A DNA stretch of 64,000 nucleotides from Euborellia annulipes (Eukaryota; Arthropoda; Insecta; Dermaptera; Anisolabididae). The DNA lies in NCBI GenBank assembly GCA_023213315.1, contig JAKCPI010025337.1, forward strand, positions 62,001 to 126,000, written 5' to 3'. The notes beneath the pieces are model-generated. The model made no database searches, had not been told where the DNA came from, and saw nothing but the letters and a program-made list of their open reading frames with translations. The position numbers were made by a program, and so were the translations under genes. The stretch's first letter is position 1. Each line of letters opens with the position of its first letter. Below are positions 10,720-22,504 of this stretch, one piece after another.

Positions 10720-11340
10720 ATTTTTTTGTTACCGAACATCTGTCCTAGCACAGAACTACTGAATCTTCTTCTTTCTTCTTCTGATTATTCCCGCGGTGGA
10801 GGGTCGGCGGAATTTGTCATTCATAGAGGGGAGGGAATAGAACGAACCGGCCCGTCGCACGGTCTGACGCCTGTTGAAGAAGGGAAGATACTGACATGCA
10901 AAGAAAATAAGTTCTGCCAGTCCCAGCTAGGACAGCTCGTGATCTACACCATCTACACCACAAGATGTGGGCCCCTGAGCAATAGAACAACGGAATTAAA
11001 ATATAAACATTTTGTTTATAAATGAAGTTGTCACGATTATGAATTGAATTCGCCCCCTTCCGTAAAAGAGTATAGGTTCCTTCACCTTTTGACCTGTAAC
11101 TTGTTGAGTGGGTTTCATAATCGCGTAAATTATATTCCCTGGGACTCCCTGGGTACCGACCCACCCGTTGCCCAAGTACCATGAGTCATCAGCATCAGGA
11201 GACGCCTCCTTCTTGGACTGGCTTCAAAACAGAGAGAGAAAGAGAGGCGCCAGCCAGCACACCGACTGAACTACAGAATTTGACCTGACCCCTCCACCCA
11301 CGTCCCATCTGGAACCAACAGGACTAGATGATGGATGGCT
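10720..11340. other. Higher-GC block, partly a dispersed repeat, no gene identified
   Basis: 10757-10830 (CTTCTTCTTTCTTCTTCTGATTATTCCCG then GGGTCGGCGG) is related to 45190-45272. The rest, to 11340, shows no repeat partner. Open frames of ~100-120 codons exist on both strands but resemble no family I know and run through the repeat, so I do not call them genes. Exon or regulatory block is possible. Confidence 0.35.
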
Positions 11341-11892
11341 ACCAACACCTGCAATCGATCTTCATCCCCCACTTTATCAAACATAATGGATTATTTCTAT
11401 AGATAAACAAAAACATGGCCTAGTACTCGAGAAATTTTCGATTCACATCCCTCAACTTTAAGAACAAGTATTTGAATAAATAAATGAACAATAAGTCATT
11501 TAAACATCATATTCATTGTTTTGATAAGATTAATTGTATCATACTCCCACTTCCTAGTCAAATAATATTTTATTATTTATTATTGCGGTAGCTTTGTATA
11601 CATAGAATTTTTTTTTTTAAATAAAATATTATTTGAAAAATCAAAAAAAAATATAAATAAACGTATTAGTGGGGGAAATTTAGTCTTCGGCGATAAGGTT
11701 GGATCTCGACTTTGTTTAAAAATATAAATAATTAATTTTTATAATCACGATTATACAGTATATCTCCTTGGATAATAGACTATTTTGAAAAATTAAGAAA
11801 TTAAAATACACTAGTTGTAAATTTCAATTGATAACAATAGTTGAAACTTTTTTTTATTTAATCAGGTTAATTCGAATCTTATCGAATCTTAT
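11341..11892. other. AT-rich spacer, nothing seen
   Basis: No open frame, repeat or RNA signature. Confidence 0.5.
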
Positions 11893-12163
11893 ATCCCATA
11901 CAGCTTAGAATATTGCAGCAATATTGCCAATCTTGCACAATATTGACAATATTGTAGCAATATTGCTGCTCAAACAGTAACATTTGCAGCAATATTCCTG
12001 CAAGATACAAAGAGACGGACTTAAAAATATTACGGCAATGTTACTGCAATATTTCCTGTAAGTTTAGCTTGGAATGATTGCCGCTGAAATATTTTCAATA
12101 TTTGGAATATTGGCAATATATGCAAGATTTGCAATATTGTTGCAATATTCCAAGCTGTCTGGG
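11893..12163. mobile_element. Family E MITE (TTGCAATATTGC-word element), copy 1
   Basis: Ends CCCATACAGCTTAGAATATT and AATATTCCAAGCTGTCTGGG are inverted. The interior is almost wholly built from permutations of GCAATATTGC and GCAAGATT on both strands. Copies at 27464 and 29180. Confidence 0.7.
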
Positions 12164-13010
12164 ATGTTCCAATATAATATTTATTAGTATAACCACTTTA
12201 TACCTATAAATCATATAGTGAAACATATAAACTTGTGTTTTTAATTTAATAAATCCGATGGAACAACAACAGCCACGTACTTCATTGGTTAATAAATCCG
12301 ATTAAACTAGTTTAAAAAGTTTGAAAGATTTATAAAAAAAAATTAACACTTTTAATGCTCAATAAGTCTTAAAAATACTCTTGGATCAGAGGTAGAAGAT
12401 TACCTTCTGGCTCCAAAGATCGCGATTTGAAACTGATAGCCAAGTATTTTTTATTCTACATAATGTTTCAACTAGAGCCTACTATTGATAGTTTAAATTT
12501 CTTGATTTATTTAGCAACTCGCGATTAAAAAAATAAAAAAAACGAATTATTTATCGTCATATGGTAATAAATAATTGCTAAATTTCGGCAAATTAACTCT
12601 TTAAAAAGAACTATTATCTTCCAGGTGTGATTAAATTTTTATTTTCGATCATTAAGGCAATTGAATGCCACGACTATTAGAAAAGATCTATTATTATACT
12701 TTATTTGAAGGATATTTCACTTAAAACAAATTCTCTTTTTCCCATGACCTATATATAATTACAAAGATTATATTCTAGGGCAGTATCCAAAAGAAATAAA
12801 TATATCAGTTTAATTTTATTTAATTAAATAATAAATACATCAAAAAAATATTCATTGATATCAGAGAACTTTGAGTGCAATTCAATAAACACTTTTCATT
12901 TTCACTCTTAATTCGTTTGTTTTGTTTACTTGGTTGTCTACATGCAGGCGTTGTCTGTTTATTAGCTTGTCAAAAATTTGAACAGAGTGCCAAATATTTA
13001 ATTGAAAATC
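12164..13010. other. AT-rich spacer, nothing seen
   Basis: No gene or recognised repeat; AT-rich throughout. Confidence 0.5.
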
Positions 13011-13178
13011 TAGCTCTTGGGACATGGCTCAGTGGTAGAGTTTCTGCCTCTTGTGCTAGGGTTCAAGGGTTCGCATCCCGTCTCATGCAACAAAAATTTT
13101 TTTCTGTTTTATTGGCTACCAATAAATTGAAATAAGACGGGATCTAAATGGTCTCCGATGACCTTAAATATATTTTTA
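13011..13178 (+). repeat. tRNA-derived SINE2, near-complete short copy
   Basis: The head has a clear A box (TGGCTCAGTGGTAGAG) and B box (GGGTTCGCATCCC). The acceptor and anticodon stems do not pair, so it is not a tRNA gene. The tail GGGATCTAAATGGTCTCCGA matches the SINE2 tail copies, tying head to tail. Confidence 0.65.
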
Positions 13179-13199
13179 AAAACCAACCCCCCCCCCTCC

Positions 13200-13518
13200 C
13201 GGAACGAAATTCCTCACGCATTTTCTTTAACTACTAATATAATTTAATATGAATATTATTTAAAAAAAAAAATAATTATTTGTTTTAAAAATAAATAATT
13301 TTTTTCTTTTTTTAATAATTTAGGAAGAGATAGAGAGAATTCTATAGACCTGGTGGGGGAAGGCGTGGCCTCGCCAAGGCTTCGGCTAGTCTCGTTTTCC
13401 CCCGCTGGCGTTCGGGTGATGTAACGCATTTTTGTTACTGCTGCTTTTTGTTACGTGACGTTTTCTGCCAATTCACCCTACCGTAAGATGCGTAAAGAAT
13501 TTCGTTCCAAAAAAAAAA
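13200..13518. mobile_element. MITE with GGAACGAAATTC termini
   Basis: GGAACGAAATTCCTCACGCAT at left faces ATGCGTAAAGAATTTCGTTCC at right. The interior has GTAACGCATTTTTGTTACTG and GTTACGTGACG words. Noncoding. Confidence 0.6.
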
Positions 13519-14389
13519 AAAAATTGAAAATCTATTATTCTATTTAAAATTTAAGGCAACTATCATTTTTGAAAATAAGCCTACAAAAGAGATTTCGTTT
13601 GTTTGCTCTCTTTTGACAACAAAATTTTTAATCATTTTCTTTTTTAAAATGATGAATATTACTGGAAAATTTCTTGCCTCATCTTCATTCTAATTCCAAA
13701 TGTGTAAGCATAAAAGCATCCAAAGACTGACTATTTTAAAATCCCAATTATAGCCCAATGAAACTGGCGAGATCTAGTAAGAATCTATCTACTTATGAAC
13801 AGAACTTTTAATTCGTTAGTAAAAAAAAGTATATTTATTTAAATTTCTTGGACTTCTTAAAGCCAACAATGAATTTATACAGGAAGTTCCAGAGAAATTT
13901 TTGTTTTTATAATGAGGACTATTCTTCTTCTAACAAACTGTATACTGTATCGGAATTTCTAACTAGCTATCTTCTAAGTTTTTTATTATACTCATTTACT
14001 GGTATAATCATCATCAAAATACCTTTTATCTAAGCCGTTTTGTTGACCTTAAAAAAGGTTCTTTCTTTAAAAAACACCATTTTTTATAATAAATATAGTC
14101 TATTTCCTTTTGCTGAGAGGTTTTCTTTTATTAGGATTTTGTATATATCTTTGAAATAGAAAATGTACTAGAAAAAATAAATATTAATCAATATAACTAA
14201 CTCCTTTGGTGATACAAATTCTTTAGAACTCTTCGGGAAAAGTACTTCCTAATGGCCGACTATAAAAGTAACTTTTCTCTTTCTTGGAGTCATTTTCTCT
14301 CTTATTGAGCTATAACAATAATATTATTTCTGATAGCCTTGCTTATCTCGAGGGTGGGATTTGTATTAAGTTAAGGGTTCATTGCTCGG
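13519..14389. other. AT-rich spacer, nothing seen
   Basis: No gene or repeat assignment supported. Confidence 0.5.
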
Positions 14390-14640
14390 ATATCGACAAT
14401 CCGGAAAGTGACTCGTTGCCGTTGAAAACTGGAACTTTTCTTGCCAGCTGTTGATATTTAACCTCAAAGAGAGAGATGATTTCTTCTCCGCCATCGCGTC
14501 GCCCATCTTTCTCTTTTTTTCCGCGTGTCTATATCTCTCTATCTTCTAACTTCTATCAGGCGCGTGTCTCCCACTCAGCACACAGCGCTGACTCAGCGGG
14601 CCAATCACCCTTTCGCTGGACCAGCTGTTGATCATTGATC
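14390..14640. other. Single-copy higher-GC block
   Basis: Includes CCAGCTGTTGAT twice (14445 and 14621), GCTGACTCAGCGGG (AP-1/Maf-like TGACTCA core) and CT-rich tracts. No partner in the window. Possible regulatory DNA. Confidence 0.25.
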
Positions 14641-14951
14641 TGTTTGTTTCACACCACCACAAATTTATTAAATATTTTGTTTTTTAAAACATTATATAAA
14701 TTAAATCGAAAGATCCTTTTTACTTTCTCTTACCCATATAGAGGCAAAATATTGGATTCATGTCAAAAATTTGATGTAGGAAAAAGTTTTGAGGTCCAAA
14801 AAAAGTGGGTCTCGCAATATGATCTCTCTGAGTGTCTGAAGAAAATATCTCGAGAACGAAAAGATCCAGGATATTGAAATTTTATATTTAAGTTACCTCC
14901 CTGGGACGTAACACGAATAGGTTTAGCAAAATCGGCCAAAAAGTACTAATA

Positions 14952-15275
14952 GGTTTATTAAAGCTTTTGTGATTTGTATTATTATTAGGGGATTTCTTAA
15001 TTATAAACAACATTTTGTATTAATAAGTTATTAAAAATATAAATATTGTACAAAGTTTCGACTGCTTATTTTGCAGTTGTTTTCAGGTACTCTCCACTTG
15101 CTCTGAATCAAGTGAAACGATCGTTACGTGCATTTTATATACGACGATGTCAGCTCCATCTACAGCCATTTCTATGAAGTTAGATACAAATTTTCGCGCC
15201 ATTTATACTATACTGAAACGTTGTACAATATTTATATTTTTAATTAATACTTAATTGAAAATGTGATCTATAATT
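14952..15275. mobile_element. Family B foldback, copy 2, inserted in family A
   Basis: Starts TTATTAAAGCTTTTGTGATT and GGGGATTTCTTAATTATAAA; ends TATATTTTTAATTAATACTT and TGATCTATAATTAAAAAGTA. Confidence 0.65.
15048..15090 (-). ncRNA. Hammerhead-like hairpin of family B (core altered)
   Basis: On the - strand: stem I GUAC, box CUGAAAA (G8 changed to A), extra C, stem II (A/G)ACUGC/GCAGUC, GAAAC, UUU, stem I GUAC. Helices are kept, but the G8 change and UUU in place of GUH would be expected to kill hammerhead cleavage. Confidence 0.4.
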
Positions 15276-15507
15276 AAAAAGTACTTATACTTTACTGAGT
15301 TTTTTTTTTTTGGCTCTAACAATTTCGATTAAAATTCATAAATCAATTTTTTTTTAGATTCTCTTTGAAATTTATTTTCTCATTTTGCCCTTTAAATCTT
15401 TTAGAGCACACTTTTCTTTTGTTCTTCATAGGAAAGATGATTGCCATGGTAACAAAATGTAAATATTTTACCATGTATATAAATTTTATTACATCTTGAA
15501 TTAAAAT

Positions 15508-16170
15508 CTGGTGTGACTGGCGCACAGCACACAACTTTCTCTTACCTTCGGTAATCGAAAGTTGTGTACTGTGCTTGTCACACCAGATTTTTTGTGTCGA
15601 CATATATTTAGTTTCCGACAGTACGGAACATTTGAATTCAGATGTAAAATTTATAAGTATGGGAAAATATTTATATTTTGTTACCATGGCAACCATTTCT
15701 ACTATCTTTCCTATGAAATACAAGAGTAAAGTGGTCTTCAGAAGATTTCAATCGCAAAATGAGAATATACATTTGAAAGAGCATCTGAAAAATAATTGAT
15801 TTTTTGAATTTTAAAAAAAATCGTTGGAGCAAATTTTGAGAAAATCGAAAAAAACTGAAAAAGTGCATCAGTAAAGTACTAGTAATCTTTGGCCGATTTT
15901 GATTAAAAGCTTATTTTCCGGTCCCGGGGGTGTTTAACTTAAATATAAAATTTCAGCCTCATAGCTCAATTCCTTCATCCTTAAAATTGAACACACACCC
16001 ACCCACCCACCCACCCACAGACAGACCATGTCGCGAAAACCACTTTTTTGGATTCAGGGGACCTCAAAACGTGAAGATCCATCAAAATCTCGACATCGAA
16101 TTTTTGACATGAAACCAATACTTTCTCTCTATATATATATTACATATATACATAGGTAAGAGAAAGTAAA
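15508..16170 (-). repeat. Family A, copy 4
   Basis: Inverted relative to copy 3 and sharing the hairpin at 15508-15590. Contains a (CACC)n tract at 15994-16018 and ends TATATACATAGGTAAGAGAAAG. Near-identical to 16918-17612. Confidence 0.75.
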
Positions 16171-16184
16171 AATATATGTCGATT

Positions 16185-16283
16185 CAAAAAAATCTGATGT
16201 GACAAGCACATAACACAACTTTCAATTACGGAAGGTAAGAGAAAGTTGCCTGCTGTGCGATCAATCACACCAGATTTTTTTTA
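16185..16283. repeat. Lone family A terminal hairpin
   Basis: TCTGATGTGACAAGCAC to CAATCACACCAGATT, the ~90-bp hairpin without the rest of the repeat. Confidence 0.65.
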
Positions 16284-16917
16284 TTATTTTACAAATATCC
16301 ATTTTTTTTTTCTATTTCTTTACAAGAAAATAATTTAAACTTGCTTATTTACTTAGCATAAGTAGACAAAAATTAATATAAATTAATTTTTATTCTGTTT
16401 AGTTTGGTGAAATGGCTAAAAGCCAATTAAAATATTATTATTAATAAAAAAAAAAAAAAAAAAAAAAATGTATGCATTGCCAAATATTTGACAGGTATAT
16501 GTGTACTTGATTAAAGGTGAAAAATAGATAAAAATCACCGACAACAAAGCAAGAATACTACTTTTATTTTAAATGTTATTTTCACATGTTATATTTTAAC
16601 TTTGTAATTAAGGCTCTCGGAAGTCACAGTTGGTTGCACCGAAAGAAAACATTCAAGTTGAAAATAGTATTAACGAAATTTTTTTAAATTAATTTAATTT
16701 TCAACGATATAATCATCTTTTTGTTATTTTTCTATTGTTTATACTATCTTCCAATTGCGTAGCTAGACATTTTGTTAAGAGAACTCGCCATCTTTTAGTT
16801 TTTTATTTATTTATTGGAATTATTTATTTATTTTATTTCACACAAAGCTCTATCTAGTTATTTTATTTTATACAAAAATACTGACTAGTCAGTTTGATTT
16901 TTACACTCTCCAATCTT
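16284..16917. other. AT-rich spacer, nothing seen
   Basis: Only homopolymer runs and TTTATTTATT words. Confidence 0.5.
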
Positions 16918-17612
16918 AAAAATCTGGTGTGACTGGCGCACAGCACACAACTTTCTCTTACCTTCAGTAATCGAAAGTTGTGTTCTGTGCTTGTCACACC
17001 AGATTTTTTGTGTCGACATATATTTAGTTCCCGACAGTACGGAACATTTGAATTCAGATGTAAAATTTCTAAGTATGGGAAAATATTTATATTTTGTTAC
17101 CATGGCAACCATTTCTCATATCTTTCCTATGAAATACAAGAGTAAAGTGGTCTTCAGAAGATTTCAATCACAAAATGAGAATATACATTTTAAAGAGAAT
17201 CTAAAAAATAATTGATTTTTGAATTTTAAAAAAAATCGTTGGAGCAAATTTTGAGAAAATCGAAAAAAACTGAAAAAGTACATCAGTAAAGTACTAGTAC
17301 ACTTTGGCCGATTTTGATTAAAAGCTTATTTTTCCGGTCCCGGGGGGTGTTTAACTTAAATATAAAATTTCAACCTCGTAGCTCAATTCCTTCATGCTTA
17401 AAATTGAACACCCACCCACCCACCCACCCACCCACCCACCCACACACCCACACACCCACAGACAGACCATGTCGCGAAAACCACTTTTTTGGATTCAGGG
17501 GACCTCAAAACGTGAAGATCCATCAAAATCTCGACATCGAATTTTTGACATGAATCCAATACTTTCTCTCTATATATATATTACATATATACATAGGTAA
17601 GAGAAAGTAAAA
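16918..17612 (-). repeat. Family A, copy 5 (young)
   Basis: Runs from the hairpin (AATCTGGTGTGACTGGCGC) to ATAGGTAAGAGAAAGTAAAA. Very similar to copy 4, differing mainly in the length of the (CACC)n tract (17410-17460) and a few bases, so the two are recent relatives. Confidence 0.75.
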
Positions 17613-17631
17613 AGTATTTATGCATACAACG

Positions 17632-17662
<31 letters not shown>

Positions 17663-17699
17663 ACATTCTTTTCTAAATAAAACTTCGTGATTTGAACGA

Positions 17700-17815
17700 A
17701 TTTGTGGGTTAAAAAACCCTTTCGGCTATTTAAGGTTTATTTATATAAATATTCAAGTATATAATATCGATGTCTACCGGGGGACGTTCCACACGCTGAT
17801 TGCTCGGGGTCTTGG
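17700..17815 (-). repeat. SINE-like fragment
   Basis: Contains AACCCTTTCGGCTATTTAAGG (reverse of a SINE tail) and CTACCGGGGGACGTTC...ACACGCTG, which recurs at 52376-52420. Confidence 0.4.
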
Positions 17816-17821
17816 TATCAC

Positions 17822-18226
17822 TTAAGGTGCGCGTCTCGAAAAGCCGTTAGAAGACAATTCACTACCGAGTTACTCGAGGCGGCAAGAGATGGCGTTAGTT
17901 TTTCCCATAGGAATATAAGGGATTTATTCCATTTCATTTTAAAGATTCCAGCTAATTAATTAAGGGTAAAAAATTAATTATTTTTTAACAGAATGATTAC
18001 TAATATAATTATCTATAAGATAATGAGAGAATCTTTTAAAAATATCTTTTATTTAATGCAATTAATCTAAAAAAAAATTTATTTTTTCGAAAACCAAAAA
18101 AAAAGGGCTTCTATAAGTTGTAGATATTTCAAATAGCTTTAATTAAAAAAAAATTTGAGGTCGATAGCTTCAAAATTGTGGCCGCTGGAAACTCTCAAAA
18201 TTAGCACCCCGAGACGCGCACCTTAA
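17822..18226. mobile_element. piggyBac-type MITE, copy 1
   Basis: Flanked by TTAA on both sides, with long inverted ends TTAAGGTGCGCGTCTCG / CGAGACGCGCACCTTAA. TTAA target duplication is diagnostic of piggyBac. No transposase. Copy 2, in opposite orientation, is at 18895. Confidence 0.8.
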
Positions 18227-18319
18227 CCTCTGTGGGAGTTCCTCCTCCAACCTCTTCGTCTCCATCAGATAGCTAATTTCATTTATTAATTAAAACAATT
18301 ATATTTAAATTAAAAAAAT

Positions 18320-18556
18320 GCCCTCGGGGCATGGCGTAGAGGTTAGCGTGCTAACCTCGTATACCAAACGTCGCGGGTTCCCCCAGGACCCCAGGCAGTC
18401 CGATGAGTTTATTTAAGCCAATTGGATACCAAATGGCTTAAATAAGAATGCCTGGACCCCATATATGTGTATTTATCAATAACGGATATCGTTTAAAGTC
18501 TTATATGGCCTGAGTTGCCGAAAAGAGTGTGTGTAAAAAAAAAAAAAAAAAAAAAT
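18320..18556 (+). repeat. SINE1, copy b, full length with A-tail
   Basis: tRNA-like head (CATGGCGTAGAGGTTAGCGTGCTAACC region and CGCGGGTTC B box), body hairpin TTTAAGCCAATTGG/CCAAATGGCTTAAA, tail TATGGCCTGAGTTGCCGAAA and poly-A. Confidence 0.75.
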
Positions 18557-18894
18557 CTCCCAGATTTTTTTTCTTCCATCCTCTCAACTCCTACATCCAG
18601 CATCAACTTCAGCACTATCATAATTTAGACTATTTATTTGTTGTTGATCAAGAACTAGCTGTTCCATCAAATATAATTTTTATGAGGTAGAATTTCGACT
18701 CTTCGATATTTTTCTCGTGAACAACAAATTGTTTTGTATGAAATAATCTTGATGAAATTTTAAGATACAACAGTTGACATAAATCTATCCTTTTTATCAT
18801 TATTTTAGTGTTATTAAACAAATAAATAAATTATTAATTAAAAATAGCCACATTTTTACAAGTCATTGAAATCAAGTCTGGTGTAAGTTTTCAA

Positions 18895-19292
18895 TTAAGG
18901 TGCGCGTCTCGGGGTGCTAATTTTGGAAGATTCCAGCGGCCCCAATTTTGAAGCTATCGACCTCAAATTTTTTTTAATTAAAGCTATTTAAAATATCTAC
19001 ATCTTATAGAAGCCCTTTTTTTGATTTTCGAAAAATAAAATTTTTTTTAGATTAATTGCATTAAATAAAATACATTTTTAAAAAAATCGCTCTATATCTT
19101 ATAGATAATTAAATTAGTAATTGTGTTAAAAAATAATTAATTTTTTACCCTTAATTAATTAGCTGGAATCTTTCCAATGAAATGAAATAAATCCCTTATA
19201 TCCCTATGGGAAAAACTAACGCCATCTCTTGCCGCCTAGAGTAACTCAGTACTGAATCGTGTTCTAACGGTTTTTCGAGACGCGCACCTTAA
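18895..19292. mobile_element. piggyBac-type MITE, copy 2
   Basis: TTAA on both sides and the same GGTGCGCGTCTCG termini; the internal order is reversed relative to copy 1. Both carry TTAATTAATTAGCTGGAATC or its complement. Confidence 0.8.
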
Positions 19293-19342
19293 TAACATGT
19301 TTTTACTTTCTCTTATCCTCTATTTAAATTTTCACTCAAATA

Positions 19343-19611
19343 CAGTGGCGTAGTGAGCTTAACTTGCGCCCGGGGCACAATGCCTTTTAGCGCCCCCCCC
19401 CCCCATTCGAAAACCATATAATATAATATGTAAAATATACTCGCAAAATAATAAATAAATAAAGTAAAATAAATAAAGTCATCGGCTCAAGCTAGGCTTT
19501 AAATTTGGAAAAATTATCCAGTAATTTTTTGTTTTTCGGACCATTTGGCGCCCCTTTTTGAGTAGCGCCCGGGGCATGATGACCCCCCTGCTCCCCCTCG
19601 CTACGCCACTG
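19343..19611. mobile_element. hAT-type MITE with perfect 8-bp duplication
   Basis: Ends CAGTGGCGTAGTGAGC / CCTCGCTACGCCACTG. CTCAAATA flanks both sides (19335-19342, 19612-19619). Both ends carry GCGCCCGGGGCA. Confidence 0.85.
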
Positions 19612-19619
19612 CTCAAATA

Positions 19620-20452
19620 AATTGAATTTAAAATTCACTATCAAATTTATAAATAAAAACTCAATTGTTTGATATTTATTTGCTCAGACAAAAAAAAAAA
19701 AAATTATAATAGACAACATCTACTCAAATTTACATTTTTTTTAAGAACATAAACAAAAAATATTAATGGGTAATTCGCTCTTGAAACAAAAAAAATAAAA
19801 TCCTTTTGAAAAAGTAAAACGCAATAAAAATGAAAATGAAAATCTTTTATAATAGGCTTGAAATATATTTCAAAAGACTTTATCGTTGCCCCATTAAAAC
19901 AGAAGAATAGAGAATCTTTGTTTTGGTTTTGGCATTATAAAGCCATCAAGGTTGACACAGACAGACACAAGGACTGATGTGATATATATCTACGGCCCTT
20001 GATCCCAGCTTAGATTGGTCCTTTGTGCCGTATGCAAAAGTACCCCTGGTGTGTGTGTTTTTTATTTTGCAAGGCTCCTGCTGCCCAACTCCCACGAAAC
20101 GCCCTTCATCCCAAATTGCTAAATGATGAGATAAAAAGACTGAGAGAACGATTGAGGACCTCGCGTCTTAAAACAACTGAATTCATTCAATTCACTAGAT
20201 TTGTTAAATATTTATACAATCCGAATTTATTTTTAAATTAAATTGTATTCTGTGTCTCTAATAAAATACAACTGATGTGACCACCATCAAGAAGGGTTCG
20301 AATTAAAATTTGTCTTTTGTGCAGTTTGGAGATTATTTTTGTTTGTTTTTGTATTTAGAATTGAGAACAATACGAAATTGACTTTAATTATTAATTGACT
20401 TGTACACTTAAATCCAGAATTTATTCTATTCTATTCTACAAACTAGTATCTC
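19620..20452. other. No gene identified; mixed block at 19930-20200
   Basis: AT-rich except 19930-20200, which lacks repeat partners. An open frame at 20023-20241 (72 codons) has no recognisable features. Confidence 0.4.
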
Positions 20453-20676
20453 TAGAATGGACGATGTTATGCACGAAGGAACCAAGCGCCATTAACCTAA
20501 ATATGAGATAAGAGGCATTTCATTTCCACAATTGTAAACAAAACGACTTTTTTTTGTTTTATACAAAAAAAAGTGCAATGTTGTGATTTACATAGATCTT
20601 CTTTTTCCAAGTCTTATTTCAATTTTAATGGCGCTTGGTTCCATTATGCATAACATCGTCAAATTCTACTATTCTT
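20453..20676. mobile_element. MITE with GACGATGTTATGCA termini
   Basis: TAGAATGGACGATGTTATGC at left is inverted at right (GCATAACATCGTCAAATTCTA region); arms extend through GGAACCAAGCGCCATTAA. A single copy in the window. Confidence 0.65.
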
Positions 20677-20934
20677 CATAAAATAACTTTCATAGACACC
20701 TCACCTAAGACAATTACATAGCAATTAATAGCTAAATTAAAACATAATTATTGTTTCTTTTAAAATAAACATTTCGTTTTGTTAAATTGTTTTTATTTTT
20801 TAATTTTGTGTTAAAACCAACAAAACAAAACGGATTTTTTTGTTTGTATACCCCTGGATCATCGTGCACAAGAACATGCACCATACCCATTCGCCGGCTC
20901 TAAGGCCATTTCCCGTTGCTTATTTTGAGAATGA

Positions 20935-21012
20935 GAAATAATTGACTACAAATCATTTGAAATAAATAGGGATGGGGTCTAAATGGCCTTAGATGTCGAA
21001 AAAAAAAACATG
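20935..21012 (+). repeat. SINE2 3' end
   Basis: ATTGACTACAAATCATTTGA, AATAGGGATGGGGTCTAAAT and GGCCTTAGATGTCGAAAA. Confidence 0.6.
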
Positions 21013-21099
21013 AAATAAAAATCCATTTCACTTTTAATATGATTGAATTTTTATAAATCTATGTTATGATAAATAACATTGGAAAAAAAGATCTAATTT

Positions 21100-21360
21100 T
21101 AGATCCCTCACTATTGATGCGACACAATGTCAGAGCATACCCGAATACTTGACATTCGCGACGAGCTAGAACAAAGTTACGAACAAGAACAACACAGAGA
21201 GAGGAGGTGGGACAGACAGACAGACGAATAGAAAAAAAAAACCCACAGGGAGAAACAGAGAGAGGGAGAGTCCACCAGACAGGAATAAAAACGAATCTTC
21301 CAATCCAGGTGACCCAGTTAACACGGCAGCCAGAGTGGCACTCACACACACATAACACTT
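21100..21360. other. Purine-rich block, no gene
   Basis: Runs of GACAGACAGACAGACG and GAGAGAGGG. Open frames on both strands are low complexity. Confidence 0.35.
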
Positions 21361-21720
21361 GTATATATATATTTATTCATCATCCCAAAAATATCATTTC
21401 TTTTATCATTAATCCTCTGAATTAAAATTTATTTATGTAATTAAACATCAAGTGAATTTACATGTTAATAAAATTGAATTAATTTATTACAACAAATAAT
21501 AATATTTTAAAAATCATTTTTTTTTTATTTAAGTATTCATTACAGTGGTTTATTATTAAATATAAATATTATTAGTAGTCGATAACACACCAACTCTCTT
21601 TGATAGTCAAAAAGATTCCTAGTTGAAAAATAATTGCTTAGAGAAATTATTTTTTTAAATTCTTCCTTCGGCTACGAGACCATTTAGAGGTTTAACATGT
21701 AAATGTGCTTTTTTAAGTTC

Positions 21721-22201
21721 CAGTGGCGTACCGAGGGGGGGGGGGGCGGTCCGCCCCAGGCCCTGAGCCGGCTTAGGCCCCCATATATTTATAAAAAAAA
21801 ATTAATGAAAATTTCCCTTTGAGAGGCCCTGGGGTCCTCAGGACTCAAGTAAAAATGAGAAAATTTAATGAAAATTTCTCTTTGAGAGGCCCCGGGGCCC
21901 TCAGGGCTCAAGTAAAAACAAAATTTATGAAAATTTCTCTTTGAGAGGCCCCGGAGCCCTCAGGGCTCAAGTAAAAACGAAAAAATTTAGATAAAAAAAA
22001 AACAAAATTTAATGAAAATTTCTCTTTGAGAGGCCCCGGGGCCCTTGGGGTTCAGGGATAAACGGTATTTTAAAAATATTTTTGTGTATGGAGGAGAAAG
22101 ATATTTAAAGATGAGCACCCCCCCCAAAAAAAAAAAAATTCAATATAAGGCCCCCTCTTCTAGTGCCGCCCCAGGCCCCCAACTGCCTCGGTACGCCTCT
22201 G
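21721..22201. mobile_element. hAT-type MITE with internal subrepeats
   Basis: Ends CAGTGGCGTACCGAGG / CCTCGGTACGCCTCTG; flanks TTAAGTTC and TTAAGTCC match 7 of 8. Inside are four tandem ~65-75-bp units built on CTCTTTGAGAGGCCCCGGGG and CTCAGGGCTCAAGTAAAAA. Confidence 0.75.
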
Positions 22202-22233
22202 TTAAGTCCGAAAAAATCTTAGGCCAGACAGTC

Positions 22234-22278
22234 TTAAGGCGACTACATACGTAACTGCACACTTGACATGCCTGAATG
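22234..22278 (+). mobile_element. piggyBac-like MITE end, truncated
   Basis: TTAAGGCGACTACATACGTA matches the end at 48506; its continuation is replaced by a mariner-type MITE. Confidence 0.4.
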
Positions 22279-22491
22279 TACAGTGAGGGACAATAATAAG
22301 TCCCACCCATGCCTTTTCTACTTGTGATTATTTCATTGTTTTTATAAAAGCAAATGAAAATTTTTATTGGAAATTTTCAAGGTTTGAACCATGAAATTTT
22401 CCATTAAAAAATATATAACATTTTTTAAAAACAATGAAATAATCACAAGTAGAAAACGCATGGGTGGGACTTAATATTGTCCCACACTGTA
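22279..22491. mobile_element. Tc1/mariner-type MITE M1, copy 1
   Basis: TA, then CAGTGAGGGACAATAATAAG, and the inverted end CCCACACTG, TA. The arms (CCCACCCATG, ACTTGTGATTATTTCATTG) span most of the length. TA duplication and CAGTG ends fit Tc1/mariner. Confidence 0.8.
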
Positions 22492-22504
22492 CAATCTTTT
22501 TGTA

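Larger units (their letters stand above)
14725..15510 (+). repeat. Family A, copy 3, split by a family B element
   Basis: Family A 5' part at 14725-14960 (ACTTTCTCTTACCC, ATATTGGATTCATGTC) resumes at ~15272 (AGTACTTATACTTTACTGAG) after a family B insertion. It lacks its own hairpin and abuts the inverted copy that follows. Confidence 0.65.

Noticed and set aside
10726..11182. Overlapping 99- and 121-codon frames
   Set aside because: Opposite strands of the same block, partly in a dispersed repeat, no domain or splice context.
13012..13085. tRNA gene
   Set aside because: A and B boxes are present but the acceptor and anticodon stems do not pair and a SINE tail follows.
15575..17215. Similar 74-codon frames at 15575 and 16991
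   Set aside because: Both are translations of family A copies and are not kept open in other copies.
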